DNA of 64,000 nt from Bradyrhizobium sp. Tv2a-2 (GTDB lineage: Bacteria; Pseudomonadota; Alphaproteobacteria; Rhizobiales; Xanthobacteraceae): assembly GCF_000472425.1 (NCBI RefSeq), contig NZ_AXAI01000010.1, forward strand, positions 1 to 64,000, read 5' to 3'. Position numbers and translations under genes: made by a program. This document shows positions 42,937 through 51,673 of the stretch, piece after piece. Position 1 is the first letter of the stretch; each line of letters starts with the position of its first letter. Under the pieces are notes generated by a model that saw only the letters and a list, made by a program, of their open reading frames with translations, was not told where the DNA came from and ran no database searches.

Positions 42937-43695
42937 CTACATCAGCGTGAGCCCGCCATCGACCGGCAGCAGCACGCCGGTGATGTGGGCGGCTTCCGGT
43001 GACAGCAGGAATGCAACCGCCGCCGCCACCTCGTCCGGCTCGGCCAGGCGCCCCAGCGGATTGGCCTTGGCGACCATTTGCCAGGTTTTTGGATCCAGCG
43101 CGCCGAGCCGCCCCTCGTCCTTGCGGGTATAACCGGGCACGACGATGTTGGCGGTCGCGCCGGAGCCGGCAAGCTCGATGGCGAGGCACTTCACCAGGGC
43201 CTCGAGCGCCGCCTTTGCCGCACTCGACGACGGAAAGGTGCCGTTGGGCACGAAGCGATGCGCGTTGAAGCTGGAGATCGCGACCACGCGACCCTGAGCG
43301 CCACGTTTGAGATCAGGCAGCGCGGCGCGCACAAGCTCATGAAATGCCGCCGCGATCACCGCAAACGATCGCTCCAGCCCTTCGCGTGGCAGATCGGCAA
43401 AGCTGCGCCGGTCCGCAAAGCCCGCGGTATGTACGATTGCATCAACGGCTCCGAAGACTTTCCGCGTGGCATGAACGAGCTCGGCCGCCGTGCCCGTCGC
43501 GGCCAGGTCACCGCTGCGCCATTCAATGCGGGCACCGGCGCGCATGCATTCCGCGGCCACCGCCCGCAACCGCTCCAGCCCCGCGCCGTCGCTGCCCTGC
43601 CCGTGCAGCATCAGGCATTGGTCCGGCCCGGCGAGGCGGCGCGCAAGCGCTGCCCCTATGCCGGAGCCGCCGCCGGTGATGATCGAAACTCGCAT
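42937..43695 (-). CDS. SDR-family oxidoreductase lacking the catalytic tyrosine
   Basis: The 252-residue protein has an N-terminal cofactor motif 'SIITGGGSGIGAALARRLAG' (TGxxxGxG) and the C-terminal 'AANIVVPGYTRKDEG'-type NADH loop, as in classical short-chain dehydrogenases. The active-site YxxxK is replaced: the region reads 'FPSSSAAKAALEALV', so the Tyr position is Ser while the Lys remains. The conserved Ser ('ISSFNAHR') is present. Dehydrogenase activity by the normal mechanism is doubtful. It lies within the peptide-transport/DadA-like cluster. Confidence 0.87.
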   Translation of the reverse strand: MRVSIITGGGSGIGAALARRLAGPDQCLMLHGQGSDGAGLERLRAVAAECMRAGARIEWRSGDLAATGTAAELVHATRKVFGAVDAIVHTAGFADRRSFADLPREGLERSFAVIAAAFHELVRAALPDLKRGAQGRVVAISSFNAHRFVPNGTFPSSSAAKAALEALVKCLAIELAGSGATANIVVPGYTRKDEGRLGALDPKTWQMVAKANPLGRLAEPDEVAAAVAFLLSPEAAHITGVLLPVDGGLTLM

Positions 43696-43757
43696 GCCTC
43701 GCCTGTCTCAACCTTTATCGCGCCAAAAGCGGCACGTAAGATGCCAAGCCTCACGCA

Positions 43758-44726
43758 TCAACGCAAATGGCAGGCGACCCAATGGCCGTCGGCGCTTTGC
43801 TTGAGCTTGGGCGCCTCCTGGCTGCAACGTGCTTCCGCGATCGGGCAGCGGGTATGGAAGTGACAGCCGGACGGCGGATTGGCCGGGCTCGGCACCTCTC
43901 CCGCGAGGCGGATGCGCTGGCGCTTCACCTTGGGATCGGGGATCGGCACCGCCGACAACAGCGCCTCAGTATAGGGATGCTTTGGCGCGGCATAGAGCGC
44001 GCGGCTCGGCGCGGTCTCGACAATGCGGCCGAGATACATCACCGCGACGCGTCGGCTGATATGCTCGACCACCGACAGATCATGCGCGATGAACAGGTAG
44101 GCGATGGCGAATCTCTGCTGCAGATCCTCCAAAAGGTTGATCACCTGGGCCTGGATCGAGACGTCGAGCGCAGAGACCGGCTCGTCGCAGACGATCAGCT
44201 TCGGCTCGACCGCGAGCGCACGCGCAATGCCGATGCGCTGGCGCTGGCCGCCGGAGAACTCGTGCGGATAGCGGCTCATATGATCGGCCTTCAGCCCGAC
44301 GATCTCCAGCAGTTCGGCGATGCGCTCGTCGAACTGTTGCTTGGTCTTGGCAAGGCCGTGAATGATCAGCGCCTCGCCGATGATGGCGGCGACCGTCATG
44401 CGCGGATTGAGCGAGGCGTAAGGGTCCTGGAAGATGATCTGGATGTCGCGCCTGAGCGCTCGCATCTCGTCGCCGGAGAGCGCCAGCACGTTCTTGCCGT
44501 CGAAAGTGACCTCACCCGAGCTCGGCTCGATCAGGCGCAGCACGCAGCGGCCGGTGGTCGACTTGCCGCAGCCGGATTCCCCGACCAGCCCGAGCGTCTC
44601 GCCTGCATCGATCTGGAAATCGACGCCGTCGACGGCGTGGATGCTGCCGACCTGCCGCTGCAACAGGCCGCCGCGGATCGGGAATGCCTTGGTGAGATCC
44701 TTGACGCGGAGCAGCGGCTCGCTCAT
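43758..44726 (-). CDS. dppF: Dipeptide/oligopeptide ABC transporter ATPase (DppF/OppF type)
   Basis: Starting at 44726 the protein is 322 residues. Walker A 'GESGCGKSTTGRCVL', signature 'EFSGGQRQRIGIARALAVEP' and Walker B 'LIVCDEPVSALD' are present, and the C-terminal 'PPSGCHFHTRCPIAEARCSQ' is the cysteine-rich oligopeptide-ATPase tail that binds an iron-sulfur cluster in homologues. It overlaps the DppD-type gene by four bases (ATGA). It couples ATP hydrolysis to peptide uptake with the genes upstream. Confidence 0.93.
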   Translation of the reverse strand: MSEPLLRVKDLTKAFPIRGGLLQRQVGSIHAVDGVDFQIDAGETLGLVGESGCGKSTTGRCVLRLIEPSSGEVTFDGKNVLALSGDEMRALRRDIQIIFQDPYASLNPRMTVAAIIGEALIIHGLAKTKQQFDERIAELLEIVGLKADHMSRYPHEFSGGQRQRIGIARALAVEPKLIVCDEPVSALDVSIQAQVINLLEDLQQRFAIAYLFIAHDLSVVEHISRRVAVMYLGRIVETAPSRALYAAPKHPYTEALLSAVPIPDPKVKRQRIRLAGEVPSPANPPSGCHFHTRCPIAEARCSQEAPKLKQSADGHWVACHLR

Positions 44727-45733
44727 GCGCTTCTCGTCTCCTCGGCGCGGATGCAGGCGACCTTGTGGCCTGCTTCGATCTCCCGCAGCTCGGGCTGCGC
44801 ACGCGAACATTCGTCGATGGCAAAGCGGCAGCGGGCGGCAAAGCGGCAGCCCACGGGCGGATCAATCAGCTTCGGCACGCTGCCGGCGATGGTCTCGAGC
44901 CGCTGCTTGCGCATCGAGGCGAGATCGATCCGCGGGATCGAGCGGATCAGCCCCTGGGTGTAGGGATGGCGCGGATTGCCGAACAGGCGATTGACGTCCG
45001 CCTCCTCTACCACCTTGCCAGCATACATCACCACGACCCGCTGCGCGACCTCGGCAACCACACCCATGGCGTGGGTGATCAGCATGATGGACATGCCGAG
45101 CCGCGATTTCATGTCCTGCAGCAGATCGAGGATCTGCGCCTGGATGGTCACGTCAAGCGCCGTGGTCGGCTCGTCCGCGATCAGCAGCTTCGGATTGCAT
45201 GACAGCGCCATCGCGATCATCACGCGCTGGCGCTGGCCGCCGGAGAAGTGATGCGGATAGTCGTGGACGCGGGCTTTCGGGTTCGGAATCTGCACCAGCG
45301 CGAGCATCTCGACGGCGCGATCGAGCGCGGCGCGGCGGCTCAGACCCTCATGCTGCTGGATCACCTCGCAGAGTTGATCGCCGATCGTATAGACCGGGTT
45401 GAGCGAGGTCATCGGCTCCTGGAATACGATGGCGATTTCGCTGGAGCGGATGCTGTTCATCTCGTCGGCATTGAGCGGCACGAGGTCCCGCCCCTGCCAG
45501 AGGATCTGGCCCTCGACGATCTTGCCTGGCGGCATCGCGATCAGCTTCATCACCGACAGCGCTGTGACGGTCTTGCCGCAGCCGGATTCACCGACCACGC
45601 AGAGCGTCTCGCCGCGGCCAATCGACAGATCGACGCCGTCGACCGAGCGCACCATGCCCTCGTCGGTCTCGAACCAGGTTTTCAGACCCCTGATATCAAG
45701 CAACGGCCGATTGGTGGTGACGCTTGCGTCCAT
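44723..45733 (-). CDS. dppD: Dipeptide/oligopeptide ABC transporter ATPase (DppD/OppD type)
   Basis: The 336-residue protein has Walker A 'GESGCGKTVTALSVM', signature 'FSGGQRQRVMIAMALSCNPK' and Walker B 'LIADEPTTALDVT'. 'PPVGCRFAARCRFAIDECSR' is the cysteine-rich tail. The start at 45733 overlaps the stop of the DppC-type gene by one base (ATGTGATG-type junction near 45733). It pairs with the second ATPase as a heterodimer. Confidence 0.93.
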   Translation of the reverse strand: MDASVTTNRPLLDIRGLKTWFETDEGMVRSVDGVDLSIGRGETLCVVGESGCGKTVTALSVMKLIAMPPGKIVEGQILWQGRDLVPLNADEMNSIRSSEIAIVFQEPMTSLNPVYTIGDQLCEVIQQHEGLSRRAALDRAVEMLALVQIPNPKARVHDYPHHFSGGQRQRVMIAMALSCNPKLLIADEPTTALDVTIQAQILDLLQDMKSRLGMSIMLITHAMGVVAEVAQRVVVMYAGKVVEEADVNRLFGNPRHPYTQGLIRSIPRIDLASMRKQRLETIAGSVPKLIDPPVGCRFAARCRFAIDECSRAQPELREIEAGHKVACIRAEETRSA

Positions 45734-46674
45734 CACATCACCTTCCGCGGATCGAGTGCGTCGCGCAGGCCATCGCCGATGAAATTGATGGCGATGACGG
45801 TCAGGAAGATCGCGCCGCCCGCAAACAGTGCCCAATGCGGCGCGATGTCGAGATAGTCCTTGGCGTCGAACAACAGCCGCCCCCAGGTCGGAATGTCAGG
45901 GGGAAAGCCGAGACCGAGGAATGACAGCGTCGATTCCGCGATGATGGCGGCGGCGACATCGATGGTGCCGGCGACAATAACGGGCCCCAGCGCATTGGGC
46001 AGGATGTGCCGCACCACGAGCCGCGATTTCGAGGCGCCGAGCGCGCGCGCGGCCTCGACGAACTCCTTTTCGCGCAAGGACAGGAACTGCGCGCGCACCA
46101 GGCGCGCAACCGGCATCCAGCGGAAGCCGCCGATCACAAGCACGATCATGATGAAGACGCCTCCCTCCGGGCCAACGAGACCTTTGAGGAAGTCGCGGAA
46201 CAGGTAGATCACGAGCAACAGCAGCGGCAGCTGCGGTAACGACAGGAACAGGTCCGTGATCCACATCAGGACGGCGTCGACCACTCCCCTGGACATGCCG
46301 GCAATGGCGCCGATGATGGTGCCGGCAAACATCGCGACCGCCATCGCGGCAAAGCCGACCGCAAGCGAGATTCGGCCGCCATAGATCATGCGCGAGAGCA
46401 GGTCCTGGCCAAGATCATCGGTGCCGAAGGGATGGTCCCAGGACGGCGGCGACAGTCGCGCTGTGAAATCGATCTCGTTGATCGGCACCGGCCAGATATA
46501 CGGCCCAATGAGAATAGCGAGCGCCAGCAGCGCCAGCACGACGACGCTCGCCGCCGCCAGCCGATGCCGGCGGAAGCGACGGAAGGCCTCGCGCCCCGGC
46601 GAAAAGCGCCGCTCGCGTTTCGCAACGGGGCGCACGGCCTCAACTGTAGGAGATGCGTGGGTCAAGCCAACCAT
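45733..46674 (-). CDS. dppC: Dipeptide/oligopeptide ABC transporter permease (DppC type)
   Basis: The start at 46674 (MVGLTHASPTVEAVRPVAKR) gives 313 residues and overlaps the end of the DppB-type gene by 35 bases; a longer upstream frame has no family similarity. Membrane helices begin at ~45 and the 'HPFGTDDLGQDLLSRMIYGG' segment and 'EFVEAARALGASKSRLVVRH' ATPase-docking loop are typical of DppC/OppC. Confidence 0.92.
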   Translation of the reverse strand: MVGLTHASPTVEAVRPVAKRERRFSPGREAFRRFRRHRLAAASVVVLALLALAILIGPYIWPVPINEIDFTARLSPPSWDHPFGTDDLGQDLLSRMIYGGRISLAVGFAAMAVAMFAGTIIGAIAGMSRGVVDAVLMWITDLFLSLPQLPLLLLVIYLFRDFLKGLVGPEGGVFIMIVLVIGGFRWMPVARLVRAQFLSLREKEFVEAARALGASKSRLVVRHILPNALGPVIVAGTIDVAAAIIAESTLSFLGLGFPPDIPTWGRLLFDAKDYLDIAPHWALFAGGAIFLTVIAINFIGDGLRDALDPRKVM

Positions 46675-47599
46675 AGATGATATCGGCCAACAGGTTGAAG
46701 AGAACGACAAGACAGGCGAACACGAAGGTGACCGCCATGATGACGGGCGTGTCATTGGCAAGGATCGCGCTGATCAGCAGCGAGCCAATGCCGGGGATGC
46801 GGAAGATCTGCTCGGTGACGATGGCGCCGCCGAACACGGTCGGCATCTGCAGCGCCACCAGCGTCACCACCGGTATCAGCGCGTTGCGCACCACATGCTT
46901 GATGATGACCTTGCGCTCGCCGATGCCTTTCGCGCGCGCCGTCGTGACATAGTCAAGCCGGATGACGTCGAGCACGGCCGAGCGCACATAGCGCGTATAG
47001 GATGCGGCCTGGAACAGGCCAAGCACCGCGATCGGCATGATGGCCTGCTTGATATACTCCCAATACCATTGCCAGCCGGACGCGGAGATATCGGCGCGGT
47101 AGACAAAGGGCAGCCATCCCAGATTGACGGAGAAGATCAGGATCAGCAGAAGGCCGGTGAAGAAGGTCGGCAGGGAGAAGCCGATGAAGGCGACCGTGCT
47201 CGCGATCTGATCGAACATCGAATAAGGTCGCATCGCCGCATACACGCCGACCGGCAGCGCCACGATCAGCGCCAGCAGCTGCGCGGTACCGATCACATAG
47301 AGCGTGGTCGGGATACGCTGCAGGATCAACTGATCCACATCGATGCGGCTCGCGAAGGAAAAGCCCCAGTCGCCATGCAGCATGGCGACCAGCCAGTGGA
47401 AGTAGCGGATCAGGATCGGATCATCCATCCCGAATTTTACCCGCAGCGCCTCGCGCACCTCGGGGGGGATGTTCGGATTGCTCGCAAGCTCTCCGAAGGG
47501 ATCGCCCGGCGCCAGTGCCAATAGTACGAACAGGATCAGGCTGATGCCGAGCAGGCTCGGAAGCGCGATCAGGAGACGCCTGAGAAGGTAATGTCCCAT
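46640..47599 (-). CDS. dppB: Dipeptide/oligopeptide ABC transporter permease (DppB type)
   Basis: The 319-residue protein starts 'MGHYLLRRLLIALPSLLGIS', the DppB/OppB signature, followed by 'LAPGDPFGELASNPNIPPEV' and the docking loop 'YVTTARAKGIGERKVIIKHV'. About six membrane helices are predicted. It is 56 bases downstream of the substrate-binding-protein gene and is read in the same operon. Confidence 0.93.
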   Translation of the reverse strand: MGHYLLRRLLIALPSLLGISLILFVLLALAPGDPFGELASNPNIPPEVREALRVKFGMDDPILIRYFHWLVAMLHGDWGFSFASRIDVDQLILQRIPTTLYVIGTAQLLALIVALPVGVYAAMRPYSMFDQIASTVAFIGFSLPTFFTGLLLILIFSVNLGWLPFVYRADISASGWQWYWEYIKQAIMPIAVLGLFQAASYTRYVRSAVLDVIRLDYVTTARAKGIGERKVIIKHVVRNALIPVVTLVALQMPTVFGGAIVTEQIFRIPGIGSLLISAILANDTPVIMAVTFVFACLVVLFNLLADIIYGWLDPRISYS

Positions 47600-47655
47600 C
47601 GCTCCCCGCGCGGCTTACGATGTTGATCCGATCATACGAGCGCTGCAGGCACGGA

Positions 47656-49449
47656 TCAGCTCTCCCGGTACCAGTTCGCGATCTGCCAGAGGTCGTTGTC
47701 CCAGCCGCTTCCGTGCGCGACCACGCCATTTTTCACAGCGGTGGCCTTCGGGCGGTTGATTTCCGGCAGGATGTAATGATCGGCACAAACCAGATCATTG
47801 AGCCGGATGAACATTGCCGCCCGCTTGACGGGATCGAGCTCGTGCTGGGCCTGGCGAAAGACGTCGTCGTACTCCTTGTTTTGCCAGCGCGTGATGTTGC
47901 GGCCCTGCCACTTGTTCTCCTTGGTTGCGACCTCCGCGGAGGTGAACTGATTCATGAAGAACTCCGGATCAGCCTGCGGCATGGTGGTCTGGTACATTTC
48001 CATGTCGCAGTAGAAATGCGTATAGGTGTCCGGATTGGCGGCGTCCGACGAGAAGAACACTGAGGCGACGACCGATTTCAATTCGAGCTCGATGCCGGCC
48101 TTCTGGCAAGCCTGCTTGATGATGGCCTGGTTCTTCTGCCGCGGCGCGTTGATCGAGGTCTGGAAGGTGAACTTGAGCTGTTTGCCGTCCTTCTCGCGGA
48201 TGCCGGACGATCCCTTCTTCCAACCCGCCGAATCCAGAATCTGGTTGGCCTTATCGATGTTGAACTCGAACTTGTTGTTTTTCGACCGGAAGCGCTCGGG
48301 ATTATTGAGGAAGATTCCAGTGGCGATGCCGGCGCGGCCATAGATGAATTTCTGAACCGAGCCGCGGTCGATCAAGAGGTTGAGCGCTTCGCGCACGGCC
48401 GGATCTGACAACAGCGGATGCTTGGTCTTGATGCTGGCGCGCTCGCCGTCAACCTCTTGGGCCGGATCGGTGACATTGAGCAATATGAACTCGATACCGC
48501 CACCGGGATCGTACGACATCTTGCCTTGGCCGCCATTTTCCAGCTTCTGCAGGATCTCGTCCTCGACCTGCACGTTCCAGGCAAAATCATATTCGCCGGT
48601 CTGCAGCACCGCGCGCGCCGCGGAGACAGCGTCACCGCCCCCCTTGATTTCGACCGTGTCGAAGTAAGGCCTGCCTTCCTGGTGGTAGTTTGGATTGCGC
48701 TTGCCAGACACCGTATCGCCCGGCTTGAAGTCGACGAACAGATAGGGACCCGTCCCTACCGGCTTCAGATTGGTCGGCGCCTCGCGCGACTTTCCGCCAC
48801 TATAATCCGCAAACAGGTGTTTGGGGATGATCAACCCGTAAGAGGCGACAAACGCGTTTGCCCAGAACGGTGTCGGCTGCGCAAAGGTCATGCGTACCGT
48901 GTGGTCGTCGATCTTCTCGACCTGCTTGACGTCCTTGTAGCTGCCGATCGAGACCGCCGCCGTATCTGGATTCTTCGCGTACTCCCAGTTGAAGATCACG
49001 TCGTCGGCGGTGAAGGGCACGCCGTCATGCCATTTGACGTTCTTCTTCAATTTCCAGATCACGGAGAGGCCGTCCTCGGTGAGGCCGTCATTTTCCTTGC
49101 TCGGAATTTCAGTGGCGAGGATCGGGACCAGGTTGCCGTCCGGGTCCCATCCGGCCAGCGGCTCGTAGAACAGGCGACAGGCTTCCTGATCCTTGGTTCC
49201 AACCGCAAAATGCGGATTGAGCAGGGTCGGCGCCTGCCACAACAGGAGCTTCAGTGCGCCGCCCGCGCCTTTGGGAGGCTTGTAGGAGATCGGGCCCTCA
49301 GCAGCCATGGCCACCCCTGACGCGCTCAGCATCATGCCGGCTATTGGCGCGGTGAGCCCCAATCCGACCATGCCCTGCACAAACGCGCGGCGCGACAGCC
49401 GTCCGGTCTTGACCTCATCGATCAGGGTCCGAAGTTCCTGCTCTTTCAT
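47656..49449 (-). CDS. dppA: Peptide ABC transporter substrate-binding protein (SBP family 5)
   Basis: From the ATG at 49449 (MKEQELRTLIDEVKTGRLSR) the product is 597 residues; a start seven codons upstream is also possible. The signal has a twin-arginine motif ('LSRRAFVQGMVGLG') after an unusually long N-region. 'LLWQAPTLLNPHFAVGTKDQ' and 'NVKWHDGVPFTADDVIFNWE' are SBP family 5 hallmarks. It captures peptides or related solutes for the permease. It is the first gene of the minus-strand cluster running at least to 41672. Confidence 0.92.
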   Translation of the reverse strand: MKEQELRTLIDEVKTGRLSRRAFVQGMVGLGLTAPIAGMMLSASGVAMAAEGPISYKPPKGAGGALKLLLWQAPTLLNPHFAVGTKDQEACRLFYEPLAGWDPDGNLVPILATEIPSKENDGLTEDGLSVIWKLKKNVKWHDGVPFTADDVIFNWEYAKNPDTAAVSIGSYKDVKQVEKIDDHTVRMTFAQPTPFWANAFVASYGLIIPKHLFADYSGGKSREAPTNLKPVGTGPYLFVDFKPGDTVSGKRNPNYHQEGRPYFDTVEIKGGGDAVSAARAVLQTGEYDFAWNVQVEDEILQKLENGGQGKMSYDPGGGIEFILLNVTDPAQEVDGERASIKTKHPLLSDPAVREALNLLIDRGSVQKFIYGRAGIATGIFLNNPERFRSKNNKFEFNIDKANQILDSAGWKKGSSGIREKDGKQLKFTFQTSINAPRQKNQAIIKQACQKAGIELELKSVVASVFFSSDAANPDTYTHFYCDMEMYQTTMPQADPEFFMNQFTSAEVATKENKWQGRNITRWQNKEYDDVFRQAQHELDPVKRAAMFIRLNDLVCADHYILPEINRPKATAVKNGVVAHGSGWDNDLWQIANWYRES

Positions 49450-49634
49450 TGGGTGGCTCCAAAATGGCACTTAACAACGGCGCTTATTGCGGCCTTGGTT
49501 GCAACTTCGGCCGCTCCAGGCGCCGGGGGAGGCGCGAAAGTGGATCAGCTTAAGCGTTGCCTGTCAAAGCAGATTCCGGGCCAACTTTGGGTGTAGCGCT
49601 CTCAACTCCAACGGGATTTGATCGCTCTCGCGCT

Positions 49635-49901
49635 TTAGCGCCGGCCGCGCTCTTGCTTCATCCGCGCAAAGCGCACGCTTTTTCCGTCGGGCATGCGATT
49701 GGCGACGAAGCCGGCAGCGAGGCACGCCTCGCGCTGTGGCATCTTCTCCTGCGGACTGCGCAGGCTGTCCCACCAGGAGGCGCGTTGCGCCGCACGCGGC
49801 AGCGCGTCACCGATGATCTCCTCGATCTGTTCGAAGCTCAGCACCAGCTCCTGCTGCTTTTGCTTCATCAAGTAGTCGCGCAAGCTGTCGTAGTCGTTCA
49901 C
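49635..49901 (-). CDS. Small conserved protein (DUF7662-like)
   Basis: The 88-residue protein starts at GTG 49901 and contains 'LRDYLMKQKQQELVLSFEQI' and 'EEIIGDALPRAAQRASWWDS', the conserved 'L..YL...V.LSF..IE.IIG..LP.SA...WW' pattern. The C-terminal half is basic with 'GFVANRMPDGKSVRFARMKQ'. Function is unknown. It is divergent from the diguanylate cyclase, with about 190 bases in between. Confidence 0.7.
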   Translation of the reverse strand: MNDYDSLRDYLMKQKQQELVLSFEQIEEIIGDALPRAAQRASWWDSLRSPQEKMPQREACLAAGFVANRMPDGKSVRFARMKQERGRR

Positions 49902-50089
49902 GAGGAAACCCCAGGGTCATCCAAAGCATCGCGCGGCCGACCAACTCGGCCAGCGCGTCCGCATCGATCCGGCAAGAAAGCGTTAACTGATTAATGCGGC
50001 GTTGTCGTCACTTAAGCCGCCGGCAATGATTAAGGGGCATGCAAAAGAAACGTCAGGAAAGAATTTGATCTTTTGAAATTGCAGCGGGC

Positions 50090-51562
50090 ATGGGCAAACG
50101 CACCGGGCGGCTTTCGGCAAGGCTATTGATCGCCTCCTCGGTGGTGACGGTGATCGGCTTTTCCGCGATCTGTGCCAGCGTCATGCTCGACATGCGGCGC
50201 GGCGTCGAGGAGTTGGCGCGGCAGTCGCTGGAAAACCTCGCCACCGGGATCGAGGCCGATATCAGCCGCAACATCGAGCTGTACGACCTGTCGCTGCGCA
50301 ACGTCGTCAACAACATCACCGCGCCTGAGATCGCCGGCGTCTCCAGGCCGGTCCTGCACCTGATCCTGTTCGACCGCGCCGCGACCGCCAAGCATTTCGG
50401 CGCGATCCAGGTGTTCGACGTCAAAGGCAAGCTCACGGTCGATGCCGCGAGCCTCGATCCGATGCCGGAGAACCGCGCCGACGAGGAGTATTTTACCGTA
50501 CATCGCGACAACCCGGATGTCGGGCTGTTCATCAGCAAACCGATGCTGCACCGGGGCGCCTATTCCATCGTGCTGAGCCGGCGCGTCAACGGCCCGGACG
50601 GCAGCTTCTCAGGCGTGGTTGCGGGCTCGATCCGCTTTTCCTATTTCCACGAGCTGTTCGGCTCCTTGAGCCTCAGCGAGGGCGACACCATCACCGTGCT
50701 GCGCAGCGATCGCACCATCATGATGCGCACACCGTTCGACCTCGACGTGATCGGCAAGAATCTCAACGATCGGCACGACTGGAATCCAGACAATCTGCAG
50801 GACGGCGGTTCCTATGCCGGCACCGGACCGGTCGATGCGACGCCGCGGCTTTATGTGCGGCGCGGCGGCAACGGCCCGCTGGCGGTAATCGTGGGCAAGC
50901 CGCTCGATACGATCTTCCGGTTGTGGCGCGTCCAGGCCAGCCGCATCGGCGCGGTCATGCTGGCGCTGATCGTGTTCGCGATCGCGGTCACGCTGGTGCT
51001 GGCGCGGGAGATCAACCGTCGCGCCCAGGCCGAGAGCAGGCTCGAGGAGATGGCCACGACCGACGCGCTCACGGGCCTGCGCAATCGGCGCAAATTCGAT
51101 CAGACCATCGAGAACGAATGGCACCGGGCGATGCGGCACAAGATGCCGCTGTCGCTGTTGATGATCGATGCCGATCATTTCAAGGCCTATAACGACACCC
51201 ACGGACACCAGGCGGGTGACCAGGTCCTGATCGGCATCGCGATCTGCATTTCCGATGCGGTGCGGCGCGCCGCCGATTGCGCCGCGCGCTATGGCGGTGA
51301 GGAGTTCGCTGTGCTGTTGCCGGGCGTTGCCGGAGCGGACGCGATGAAGGTCGCCGAGAACATCCGCGAGAGGGTGCTGGTCTGGTCGGGCGCGGACAAT
51401 CTCTCCACCGTCAGCGTGGGCGTCGCGGCGGTGACGCCGACCGCCGTCATGGACTGGGCCATGCTGGTGCAGGCCGCCGACAAGGCGCTCTACGCCGCCA
51501 AGGCGGCAGGCCGCAACCGTTGCGAACTCGCGGCCAGTCCGGCGCTGTCGCTGGTGGCGTGA
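50090..51562 (+). CDS. Membrane diguanylate cyclase with an intact I-site
   Basis: The 490-residue protein has two membrane helices (~14-34 and ~284-304) enclosing a periplasmic Cache-like sensor domain ('VEELARQSLENLATGIEADI', 'ISKPMLHRGAYSIVLSRRVN'). The C-terminal GGDEF domain has GGEEF at 402-406, an RxxD inhibitory site at 393-396 five residues before it, and 'LLMIDADHFKAYNDTHGHQA'. It is therefore predicted to make c-di-GMP and to be feedback-inhibited. The signal sensed is unknown. Confidence 0.93.
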   Translation: MGKRTGRLSARLLIASSVVTVIGFSAICASVMLDMRRGVEELARQSLENLATGIEADISRNIELYDLSLRNVVNNITAPEIAGVSRPVLHLILFDRAATAKHFGAIQVFDVKGKLTVDAASLDPMPENRADEEYFTVHRDNPDVGLFISKPMLHRGAYSIVLSRRVNGPDGSFSGVVAGSIRFSYFHELFGSLSLSEGDTITVLRSDRTIMMRTPFDLDVIGKNLNDRHDWNPDNLQDGGSYAGTGPVDATPRLYVRRGGNGPLAVIVGKPLDTIFRLWRVQASRIGAVMLALIVFAIAVTLVLAREINRRAQAESRLEEMATTDALTGLRNRRKFDQTIENEWHRAMRHKMPLSLLMIDADHFKAYNDTHGHQAGDQVLIGIAICISDAVRRAADCAARYGGEEFAVLLPGVAGADAMKVAENIRERVLVWSGADNLSTVSVGVAAVTPTAVMDWAMLVQAADKALYAAKAAGRNRCELAASPALSLVA

Positions 51563-51565
51563 TCT

Positions 51566-51645
51566 GTCATTGCGAGGAGCAAAGCGACGAAGCAATCCAG
51601 AGTCGCGCGCGTGGTTCTGGATTGCTTCGCTTCGCTCGCAATGAC
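51566..51645. repeat. Interspersed palindromic repeat (GTCATTGCGAG type), 80 bases
   Basis: It starts GTCATTGCGAGGAGC and ends GCTCGCAATGAC, so the outer 11 bases form a perfect inverted repeat; the inner GACGAAGCAATCCAGA and TCTGGATTGCTTCGC also pair. It begins three bases after the stop of the diguanylate cyclase gene, and on transcription could form a long stem before the convergent galU gene. A diverged copy is at 11842-11956. Confidence 0.8.
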
Positions 51646-51673
51646 GCGATAGCAGCTGACGGCCCCGCTGTCC

